Part shown: piece after piece, positions 16,959 to 24,339 of the stretch
How the letters are laid out: each line of letters opens with the position of its first letter
Position numbering within the stretch: position 1 is the first letter of the stretch
Notes under the pieces: model-generated
The model's database searches: none
Seen by the model: only the letters and a program-made list of their open reading frames with translations
What the model was told of the DNA's origin: nothing
Program-made: the position numbers and the translations under genes
DNA from: a bacterium
GTDB taxonomy: Bacteria; Cyanobacteriota; Vampirovibrionia; Gastranaerophilales; Gastranaerophilaceae
DNA: 43,773 nucleotides
Direction: 5' to 3'
Assembly (NCBI GenBank): GCA_017470815.1
Contig: JAFUXT010000021.1
Span: 1-43,773 of the forward strand

Positions 16959-17552
16959 CTATTTTATTCCATACAATTCATAAAGAGTTTTCACATCTTC
17001 AGGTTGAATTTCCTGAACTTCAGCCATTTCGGAATTTGTTCCCTCATACATCAGACTTTTTTTATCTTTTGAATGTTGAAGTCCCAATGCGTGTCCAATT
17101 TCGTGCAGCATTATAGTATAAACCTGATTTTTGGTCATAGGCTTTCCGTTCATATCGTAAACAGAAATATAAATTTTTACTCCTAAAATTCTTTTGTTAC
17201 CGTGTACGGTTTTTGCAGAAACAAAAGAACAACAGCCAAGTGCCTTATCGTTACGACATATCGCACCCATCCCGGATTCAATAAATATTACTTCCATATT
17301 TGCCGTGCTTTTTGTTCCGACAAATTCAAAAGTAAAATTCCCACCTGTGTGTTTTTGCCAATCCATAAATGCGTGCTTCATAGTAGTTGATAGCATATCT
17401 TTTTGCGGAATATAAACTTTTAATCCCTGAGTTTTTATCAGCACAGGTTTTGCATCAGGATTCGGCGGCGGTGCAGGCAAAATTGCACACGCACTTGTTT
17501 GAATCATGAAAAATAAAAATATTCCAAAAATAACCGAAAAAATCTTTTTCAT
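16959..17552 (-). CDS. Secreted matrixin-like metalloprotease
   Basis: 197 residues with an N-terminal signal peptide ending near SACA (residues 20-23) and a short Pro-rich segment before the catalytic domain. The zinc site is H150-E-I-G-H154-A-L-G-L-Q-H160 and the Met-turn is SLM168. Cys99 and Cys107-108 correspond to the Cys pair of the downstream paralogue. The C-terminus LYELYGIK matches LYSLYGI in that paralogue. No Shine-Dalgarno is visible before the ATG. First gene of the minus-strand protease pair. Confidence 0.87.
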   Translation of the reverse strand: MKKIFSVIFGIFLFFMIQTSACAILPAPPPNPDAKPVLIKTQGLKVYIPQKDMLSTTMKHAFMDWQKHTGGNFTFEFVGTKSTANMEVIFIESGMGAICRNDKALGCCSFVSAKTVHGNKRILGVKIYISVYDMNGKPMTKNQVYTIMLHEIGHALGLQHSKDKKSLMYEGTNSEMAEVQEIQPEDVKTLYELYGIK

Positions 17553-17629
17553 ATTAATATTATTTACATTTTTTCAAAAAAAATAAAACTGTTTACAACC
17601 ATACTTATTAAAAATTTACAAAAATTGTG

Positions 17630-17659
17630 TTGAAAATAACAATAAAGTTAAACTATAAT
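17630..17659 (+). promoter_or_regulatory. Sigma-70-type promoter for the helicase/RNase HI genes
   Basis: TTGAAA (17630-17635), 18-bp spacer, TATAAT (17654-17659), followed 20 nt later by the helicase start. Confidence 0.7.
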
Positions 17660-17679
17660 AAATTTTGACAGGGGATTTA

Positions 17680-19683
17680 ATGGCAAAAGAACTTTCAACT
17701 ATAACAGAACACAAACCTGCACATAAAAAATATGTGCTGAAAAAACGCATCCCCGAATGTAAAAATTATAAGGTAAATTATTCGCAGGATTTAAACGAAA
17801 AACAACTTGAAACAGTAATGTTTAATGACGGGGCTTTGCTTGTAATAGCAGGGGCAGGATCAGGCAAAACCAAAACATTGACCTATCGTGTAGCAAGACT
17901 TATTGAAGATGGCACAGCACCGAATAACATTTTATTATTAACTTTTACCAAAAAAGCCGCACACGAAATGTTATCAAGAGCATCACTTGTGCTTGATGAA
18001 CGCTGTGAAAAAGTTGCAGGAGGGACTTTTCACTCTTTTGCGAATATAATTCTGCGCAAATATGCTTCCGCATTAAAACTCAAAAATAATTTTACAATTA
18101 TGGACAGAAGTGACTGTGAAGACATAATAAACCACATTGTCGGGCAAATGTTTCCAAAGAAAGAAAAAAGATTCCCCAAAAAATCAACTATTCTTGACAT
18201 GTATTCAAAAAGCGTAAATAAAGTTATCCCTGCTAAAAAAATTATAGAGGAAGAATTTCCTCAATTTGAGCACTGCATTGATAAAATTCTTGAGATTCAC
18301 AAAAATTATGTTGCTTATAAGCGAGAAAATTCAATTTTAGATTATGACGATTTGCTTGTATATTTAAAAATTCTTCTTGAAAATAATGACTCATTAAGGC
18401 AAAAAATTTCAGGCGAATACAAATATATTATGGTTGACGAATACCAGGACACAAATACTTTGCAGGCTGATGTAGTCAAACTTTTGGCTTCGGTTCACGG
18501 AAATATTATGGCGGTAGGAGATGATGCACAAAGTATTTATTCATTCAGAGGAGCAAACTATAAAAATATTTTTGATTTCCCGAAATTATTTAAAAATACA
18601 AAAATAATAAAATTAGAACAAAATTACCGCAGTACTCAAAACATACTGAAATTAACCAATACAATAATCGGCAGAGCAAAGGAAAAATATGACAAAGAAC
18701 TGTTTTCTCAAATTGAATCACCTGTCAAACCTGCGCTGATTTGTGCAAAAAATACACAGATGGAAGCAGATTTTATTTGTCAGAGAATTTTGGAACTTTT
18801 AGACGAAGATGTACCGCTATCAGATATTTGCGTCCTTGCAAGAAACGCAAGAATGTCTTATTCGTTGGAAATTGAACTTTCAAAACGCTCAATACCTTTT
18901 AGAAAATTCGGCGGTCCGAAATTTATGGAAACTGCTCATATCAAGGATGTTCTTTCTCATTTGAGAGTATTGGTCAATCCTGATGATGTGGTAAGTTTTA
19001 CAAGAATTTTACTTCTTTTAAGAGGAGTCGGTAATGCGGCGGTTAATAATATTTTGCCTGTTATAAAAGGTAATTTTGACCCTGATATAAAACTTTTACC
19101 GTCAAACAAAATGACAAGTCTTGCACCGTTACTAAAACTTTTGAGTAAAGAACGCTCTACGATTGCGACCAAAAAACCGTCTGAAATTATGGAAGAAATT
19201 ATCAGGTATTACCGCCCGATTTTGCATGACAAATATGACGATTTTAGTAAGCGTGAAAAAGATTTGGAGCATTTGCAGTACCTTTCAACACAATATAAAA
19301 ATCTTGAAGATTTTTTAAGCGATATGGCGCTTGATCCGCCTGACTCCAGTGTCGAAGGGATGTATAAAAATAATATTGATGATGAAGCACTGACTATTTC
19401 AACAATACACAGCGCAAAAGGTCTTGAATGGGACAGCGTATTTATAATCGGCGCAGTTGACGGCAGATTCCCAAGTGCTTATTCGTTTAATTCTGAAGAA
19501 GAAATGGACGAGGAATTGCGCCTTATGTATGTTGCAACAACAAGAGCAAAAAATAATTTGTATATTTCGTACCCTGTTGATATGTACGATTATTCAATGG
19601 GAATGGTACTTTCCAAACCGTCAAGATTTTTGGATAAAATTCCTGACGATATTTTGGAAGTTTGGGATATTACGGAGGGATAA
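17680..19683 (+). CDS. UvrD/PcrA-like superfamily 1 DNA helicase
   Basis: 667 residues. Motif I is AGAGSGKTKT (Lys63), motif II VDEYQDTN near residue 252, motif III GDDAQSIYSFRGA near 281, motif IV region QNYRST near 315, and motif VI YVATTRAKNN near 616. This is the complete set of a 3'-5' SF1A helicase used in repair and replication. The ATG at 17680 follows AGGGG at 7-9 nt; an in-frame TTG at 17665 is less likely. Slightly short for PcrA/UvrD (about 720), mainly at the C-terminus. RNase HI follows after one base, suggesting a shared role in processing DNA/RNA structures. Confidence 0.9.
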   Translation: MAKELSTITEHKPAHKKYVLKKRIPECKNYKVNYSQDLNEKQLETVMFNDGALLVIAGAGSGKTKTLTYRVARLIEDGTAPNNILLLTFTKKAAHEMLSRASLVLDERCEKVAGGTFHSFANIILRKYASALKLKNNFTIMDRSDCEDIINHIVGQMFPKKEKRFPKKSTILDMYSKSVNKVIPAKKIIEEEFPQFEHCIDKILEIHKNYVAYKRENSILDYDDLLVYLKILLENNDSLRQKISGEYKYIMVDEYQDTNTLQADVVKLLASVHGNIMAVGDDAQSIYSFRGANYKNIFDFPKLFKNTKIIKLEQNYRSTQNILKLTNTIIGRAKEKYDKELFSQIESPVKPALICAKNTQMEADFICQRILELLDEDVPLSDICVLARNARMSYSLEIELSKRSIPFRKFGGPKFMETAHIKDVLSHLRVLVNPDDVVSFTRILLLLRGVGNAAVNNILPVIKGNFDPDIKLLPSNKMTSLAPLLKLLSKERSTIATKKPSEIMEEIIRYYRPILHDKYDDFSKREKDLEHLQYLSTQYKNLEDFLSDMALDPPDSSVEGMYKNNIDDEALTISTIHSAKGLEWDSVFIIGAVDGRFPSAYSFNSEEEMDEELRLMYVATTRAKNNLYISYPVDMYDYSMGMVLSKPSRFLDKIPDDILEVWDITEG

Positions 19684-19684
19684 T

Positions 19685-20152
19685 ATGTTAGTAAAGATAT
19701 ATACAGACGGAGCATGTTCGGGAAACCCCGGCAAAGGCGGATACGGAACAATTTTAATGGCGCAGGATGAAGCGGGGAATATTCATAAAAAAGAACTTAC
19801 TCAAGGGTTTAAAAACACCACAAACAACCGAATGGAACTTCTTGCCGCTATTGTAGGACTTGAAGCACTCAAAAAACCTTGTGATGTAGAACTCACATCC
19901 GATTCAAAATATCTTGTAGATGCGTTCAATCAAAAATGGATTGACGGCTGGATTAAAAAAGGCTGGAAAAATTCTCAAAAAGAACCGGTAAAAAACCGTG
20001 ATTTGTGGGAGCGGTTATTAAAAGCAAAAGAACCTCACAATGTCAAATTCATTTGGATAAAAGGACATGCCGGTCACGAGTTTAACGAGCGTTGCGACCG
20101 TATGGCTGTTGAATCCGCAAACAGCGACAATTTACTTGAAGATAAATTCTAA
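19685..20152 (+). CDS. rnhA: Ribonuclease HI
   Basis: 155 residues, the usual size. YTDGACSGNPG carries the first catalytic Asp (8), NNRMELLA the Glu, TSDSKYL the second Asp, and GHAGHEFNERCD the His loop and last Asp, so all four acidic residues and the His are present. It cuts the RNA strand of RNA-DNA hybrids. GGAGGGA at the end of the helicase gene serves the ATG, and the helicase stop lies one base before it, so the two are translationally linked. The 3' end overlaps the convergent thioredoxin gene by 4 bp. Confidence 0.95.
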   Translation: MLVKIYTDGACSGNPGKGGYGTILMAQDEAGNIHKKELTQGFKNTTNNRMELLAAIVGLEALKKPCDVELTSDSKYLVDAFNQKWIDGWIKKGWKNSQKEPVKNRDLWERLLKAKEPHNVKFIWIKGHAGHEFNERCDRMAVESANSDNLLEDKF

Positions 20153-20451
20153 ACATATTTCATTAATACATTAAGCAATTCACTTTTTTTGTGAAATCCT
20201 GAAAATTTTGCAATTTTTTTTCCGTCTTTAAATAAAATGAAAGTCGGATAACCGTCTATTTTATATCTGCTTACAATATTTGGACTTTCGTCACCATCAA
20301 CAATACCTATTCTTATATCCGAACTTTCAAGTTCTTGAAGTTCAATTCTTTGTTTCATGCAATAAGAACACCAAGTTGCATAAAATTCTATAAGTTTCAG
20401 ACCCGATTCTATTTCTTTATCAAAATTTTGTTCGTTCAATTCAACTATCAT
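20149..20451 (-). CDS. Thioredoxin-like protein
   Basis: 100 residues, one thioredoxin fold. The active site is W27-C28-S-Y-C31 and the cis-proline is in GYPT (Pro69). It reduces protein disulfides or acts as an oxidant-response partner in the cytosol; there is no signal peptide. The site WCSYC differs from the standard WCGPC. The start at 20451 is chosen because AAGGAGG lies 5-6 nt upstream; a longer reading frame up to 20556 has no such site and encodes unlikely sequence. Confidence 0.9.
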   Translation of the reverse strand: MIVELNEQNFDKEIESGLKLIEFYATWCSYCMKQRIELQELESSDIRIGIVDGDESPNIVSRYKIDGYPTFILFKDGKKIAKFSGFHKKSELLNVLMKYV

Positions 20452-20549
20452 ATAAACCTCCTTATTAATATTTTTTGTAATTATAAATTTTAATACCCCA
20501 AATTCGGCTAAACCATGATGCCCATTATTATTGCACTTTTGGAATAATG

Positions 20550-20613
20550 TTAACAAATGTTAAAAAGATATATAAAGTTTATCAATTTTTTAAACACAAA
20601 ATACTTTATATAT
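20550..20613. promoter_or_regulatory. Two inverted repeats upstream of the LysM repeat protein
   Basis: TTAACA-AA-TGTTAA (20550-20563) is a compact palindrome. A second pair, ATATATAAAGT (20568-20578) and ACTTTATATAT (20603-20613), has 11-bp perfect arms 24 bp apart. Both lie in the 194-bp divergent region between the thioredoxin and LysM-protein genes and could be operators or a 5' leader hairpin. Confidence 0.45.
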
Positions 20614-20645
20614 ACACAGGGGATTAAAATTAAGGGGAAATTAAG

Positions 20646-22337
20646 ATGAGTAAAATCGGGAATTTCCGTAGCAACGGCTATGGCGATGGAAACTTGCATA
20701 CTTATGACGGAAAAGGTGCAAAACCTAAGAAAACTCTTGCTGATGTAAGAAAGGCAAGAGAACTTGCACAGAAAAAAGCAAGACAAGCAAAACAAGCACA
20801 AAAAGCCGCTGTTCAGACAAAACAAAGAGTTGAACAGACTTTTGGACAAAGGACTCAACTCAGTCCAAGTGTTATTGACCATAATTTAGGATTAGACAGA
20901 ACAGCAAAATCCGCTCAGGAGTCATTCGGAGTATTTGCTAAACATGATGTTTCTCAGGCATTATCTCAAAGAACTCCGTTAAGCCCAAGTGTCATTGACC
21001 ATAATTTAGGATTAGACAGAACAGCAAAATCCGCTCAGGAATCGTTCGGAGTATTTGCTAAACATGATGTTTCTCAGGCATTATCTCAAAGAACTCCGTT
21101 AAGCCCAAGCGTCATTGACCACAATTTAGGCTTAGACAGAGCAGCAAAATCCGCTCAGGAGTCATTCGGAGTATTTGCTAAACATGATGTTTCTCAGGCA
21201 TTATCTCAAAGAACTCCGTTAAGTCCAAGTGTCATTGACCACAATTTAGGCTTAGACAGAGCAGCAAAATCCGCAAGAGAATCTGCAGAAGCATTTAAAG
21301 CAGGAAATATCGTAAGACAACACACTATTCCTGCATCACAAGGCTTACAGGAATTTACCGATAATATGTTGGGTATCGGAAGAACACCAAAATCCGCACA
21401 GGAATCTATGGGCGTATTCGTTAAAAGAGAAGTAGAACAAGCACTATCTCAAAAAACACCATTAAGCCCAAGTATTATAGATAACAATTTAGGTTTAAGC
21501 AGAGGTGCAAAGTCTGCCCAAGAATCCGCATCAGCGTTCATTGAACACGGTTTGACAGATACCGAAAAAGCATTAGGCGCAACAACAAAAGAATCGAAAG
21601 GTATTTGGGGATCAGTAAAAGGATTGTTTGGAAAAGCTAAAAATGCAATTGCATCAGGCTGGACAAAATTCAAATCATTTGCAAAAACTCCAAAAGGAAA
21701 ATGGTCAATTGCCATAGCAGCAGTTGTTGTAGCGGGTACCGCATTATACGCTTACGTTGCAGACAGATTTTCTGCAAAAAATATTCCGCCGACAACAGGA
21801 CCATCTAAAGCATTTATGCCAAAATTAGAAACAGAAGAAGATGATGACATTCCGGAAATTGAAACAGAAGTTATCGAAGAAACCGATGATAAAAAAGTCG
21901 ATGAGGAAGAAACAGAAACTGATTCAACAAAAGTAGTTCCGGCACCTGTACCAACAGATACGCATGATGAAACTGACAAAGTTGATGAAACTGACAAAAC
22001 TGATGAAACTGACAAAACTGACGAAACTAAAACTCCTGCAACTGAAGAAGAAAAGAAAGAAGCAGAAGAAGTTGCAAAAGCAAATGATGCAGAAAACAAG
22101 CGTGAGCCTGCAACAGTCAGCGGAGATGAATACGAAGTAGTTAAAGGCGATTGCGTTTGGAATATCGCAAAAGCACATCTCAAAGAACTCAACAAAGACA
22201 AAGCAGATTATACTCCGTCAAATGTTGAAATATTAAGACACACAAAAGAACTTATGGAAATCAATGATTTGCACTATGAAGCAGACAATTATGTGGTAAT
22301 CATTGAACCGGGGCAAAAATTAAAACTAAAAAAATAA
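20646..22337 (+). CDS. Repeat protein with central membrane helix and C-terminal LysM
   Basis: 563 residues with no N-terminal signal peptide. Order: a Lys/Arg/Ala-rich helical start (residues 28-66); three and a half near-identical 40-residue repeats (68-209; core SPSVIDHNLGLDR...KSAQES); two diverged copies (about 228-308); a basic stretch; one membrane helix (353-372); a very acidic linker with a TDETDK repeat (about 395-480); and a LysM domain (about 496-562, starting YEVVKGDCVWNIAK). The positive-inside rule puts the repeats in the cytoplasm and LysM outside, bound to peptidoglycan. GGGG lies before the ATG. I do not know the repeat family; the function is probably structural. Confidence 0.85.
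   Translation: MSKIGNFRSNGYGDGNLHTYDGKGAKPKKTLADVRKARELAQKKARQAKQAQKAAVQTKQRVEQTFGQRTQLSPSVIDHNLGLDRTAKSAQESFGVFAKHDVSQALSQRTPLSPSVIDHNLGLDRTAKSAQESFGVFAKHDVSQALSQRTPLSPSVIDHNLGLDRAAKSAQESFGVFAKHDVSQALSQRTPLSPSVIDHNLGLDRAAKSARESAEAFKAGNIVRQHTIPASQGLQEFTDNMLGIGRTPKSAQESMGVFVKREVEQALSQKTPLSPSIIDNNLGLSRGAKSAQESASAFIEHGLTDTEKALGATTKESKGIWGSVKGLFGKAKNAIASGWTKFKSFAKTPKGKWSIAIAAVVVAGTALYAYVADRFSAKNIPPTTGPSKAFMPKLETEEDDDIPEIETEVIEETDDKKVDEEETETDSTKVVPAPVPTDTHDETDKVDETDKTDETDKTDETKTPATEEEKKEAEEVAKANDAENKREPATVSGDEYEVVKGDCVWNIAKAHLKELNKDKADYTPSNVEILRHTKELMEINDLHYEADNYVVIIEPGQKLKLKK
20847..21274 (+). repeat. Tandem 120-bp coding repeats, about 3.5 copies
   Basis: Units start at 20847, 20967, 21087 and 21207; each encodes 40 residues. 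The first three are nearly identical in DNA, including synonymous positions; the fourth breaks off after about 68 bp. A diverged copy starts at 21450. The high DNA identity points to recent duplication or gene conversion. Confidence 0.9.
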
Positions 22338-22366
22338 AATAGAGTGAAGTTCGGATTATATATAAA

Positions 22367-22397
22367 AAGCGACCTCCCTTAAAAAAGGAGGTCGCTT
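22367..22397 (-). terminator. Intrinsic terminator after nadE
   Basis: An 11-bp perfect stem AAGCGACCTCC / GGAGGTCGCTT with a 9-nt loop. On the minus strand it is followed by TTTTT and AT-rich sequence, so it terminates nadE; it also lies 30 bp after the LysM gene stop on the plus strand. Confidence 0.85.
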
Positions 22398-22401
22398 CCT
22401 G

Positions 22402-24267
22402 TTATAACCACTGTTGAATTTTTTGTTCAATTTCTTTTTGCTCAAAACCTTTATAATTTATACCGCAAGATGTTATCGGCTGTTTTGAATTATATGATGG
22501 GGAATCTACTATTACATAAGGCGGCATAATTGATTTCTTATATAATGCCGTTGACATTCTGCGATAGAATTTATCAAGCCACATTGTTTTTTGTTCTCTT
22601 GTAACTGGATGGCTCTTTTCATATAAAAACTCTGAATTTAGCATAATATTATAATTTTCTTTTTTATTTTCAATCCGCCAGATTACTTCGTCTAAAAATT
22701 CATACGGCATAAGTGCATCTTCTGCAATCAAAGGTTTATTTGTTTTCGGGTCAATCGCAAGTTCAGCACCGGGTCTTTTATCAATTACACTTTGAGGAAT
22801 AGCATTTTTTTGTTCTCTGTTTTTGTTTAGCCACCTTGCAAGCGCAAAAAGTTTTGTCTTTGTAATATCAGCAATCGGCGCAAATCCGCCTGACATATCG
22901 CCATTAATTGTGGCATAACCCATATAGGCTTCTGACTTGTCAGAAGTTGCAATCGGCAGACAACTGCCAAATTCGTTGCTAACACCCCACAAAAACATCG
23001 CTCTTGAACGTGCCTGAATATTGTCTGCCGTAAACGATTGCTTATATCTGTTATCCCAATGTTTTTCCACATCAGCAAAAAGATTTTGCAAACAATTATT
23101 TGTAGTATCAAACATATCTTTTATAGGTGAAACCGTAAAACCTATCCCCAAATTTTGCGCCAAAATTTGAGCATCATCTTTGCTTGTTTGGGAAGTAATT
23201 TTTGAAGGCATACTTACCCCGAAAACATTTTCTTTACCTAACGCATCAGTTAATAAAACTGCGCAGACAGTTGAATCAAGTCCGCCTGATAAGCCCAAAA
23301 CCGCACGCCTAAACCCTGTTTTGCCAAAATAATCTTTTATCCCCTGAATTAAAGTTTTATATGTTCTTTCCATATCAGGTTCATAATCAAGACTGAATTG
23401 TGACTGATTATCTTTACAAGACAACATTACAGACGGATAAATTTTGCCCAAATTTTTTACAGGATTAACTATCAAAAAATGTTCTTCAAAAGATTTTGCA
23501 CATGCAAGCATTTCACCGTTTTTATTAAACACTCTGCTTGTCCCGTCAAAAGATACCCCATCTGTTGCACCGACCTGATTTACATAAACAAGCGGGGTTG
23601 AATATTTTTGAGCCAAAGATGACATAAAACTGTGTTTAATTTGTTCATTTTTAATTTTTGTCGGAACAGCACAAATATTTATAATTACATCTGCATTTTG
23701 TTCAGTATTACAATAATCTTCACCAATTAAAATTCCATATTTTATACCGTTTACGGTAATCATATTATTTAAAGACTCAAAAGGTGTAATACAGTTAAAA
23801 TCATTAAATTCAGAATTATTTGGCAAAGATTTTCTTCTTATAATATCAGTAATTTTACCCCCATTCAAAACCGCAACGGAATCATAAAATTTATCTTCAT
23901 AAGGCTCGACAAAGCCAACAAGCGCAGTTGTTTTAGTCGTAATTTTTGCAATTTCATTAAGCCATTTTACACATTCATTTGCAATAATCGGATGATTTTC
24001 TATTGAATTTTCAAGCGGAAACCCTGACATAATAAGTTCAGGAAAAACAACCAAATCAAGCCCAATACTTTGAGCAAAATTTATATATTGGACAATTTTT
24101 TTTGAATTATATTCGATATCGCCGACTTTTGGATTAATTTGAGCAATCCCAATTGAACCCTTGCCATAAGGTAAAAGCAGTTCTTTTAATTCTGTATCAA
24201 TTTCATTTTTATTCTGTGAAGTAAAATATTTTTCGGTTAATTCAAAAATTCTGTCTGTTTCAGCCAT
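22402..24267 (-). CDS. nadE: NAD+ synthetase, two-domain type, glutaminase nucleophile missing
   Basis: 621 residues. The N-terminal nitrilase-like domain (35-290) has the catalytic Glu77 (FPELIMSG) and Lys146 (RRKSLPN). The nucleophile position, normally ICED, reads IGED: Gly182 (codon GGT at 23722-23724). A Cys lies four residues later (186), where the family has Trp. The FDExRYF motif is also lost. The C-terminal synthetase domain is intact: LSGGLDST near 326 and the usual SDKSEA...GDM region. It amidates deamido-NAD+ with ATP. By family knowledge it should use free ammonia rather than glutamine. GAGGGA precedes the ATG; a terminator follows. Confidence 0.93.
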   Translation of the reverse strand: MAETDRIFELTEKYFTSQNKNEIDTELKELLLPYGKGSIGIAQINPKVGDIEYNSKKIVQYINFAQSIGLDLVVFPELIMSGFPLENSIENHPIIANECVKWLNEIAKITTKTTALVGFVEPYEDKFYDSVAVLNGGKITDIIRRKSLPNNSEFNDFNCITPFESLNNMITVNGIKYGILIGEDYCNTEQNADVIINICAVPTKIKNEQIKHSFMSSLAQKYSTPLVYVNQVGATDGVSFDGTSRVFNKNGEMLACAKSFEEHFLIVNPVKNLGKIYPSVMLSCKDNQSQFSLDYEPDMERTYKTLIQGIKDYFGKTGFRRAVLGLSGGLDSTVCAVLLTDALGKENVFGVSMPSKITSQTSKDDAQILAQNLGIGFTVSPIKDMFDTTNNCLQNLFADVEKHWDNRYKQSFTADNIQARSRAMFLWGVSNEFGSCLPIATSDKSEAYMGYATINGDMSGGFAPIADITKTKLFALARWLNKNREQKNAIPQSVIDKRPGAELAIDPKTNKPLIAEDALMPYEFLDEVIWRIENKKENYNIMLNSEFLYEKSHPVTREQKTMWLDKFYRRMSTALYKKSIMPPYVIVDSPSYNSKQPITSCGINYKGFEQKEIEQKIQQWL

Positions 24268-24339
24268 AAAAAATCCCTCTTTTCAAAATAATTATAACCG
24301 AAAAATATAACAAGTCAGGCTAAAGTCCAAATAAATAAT

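Noticed and set aside
20452..20556. N-terminal extension of the thioredoxin-like gene to 20556
   Set aside because: A strong AAGGAGG lies just before the internal ATG at 20451, and the extension has no thioredoxin similarity.
21752..22201. Ser-rich minus-strand frame of 149 codons
   Set aside because: Shadow of the acidic linker of the LysM protein; low-complexity mirror of Asp/Glu/Thr codons.
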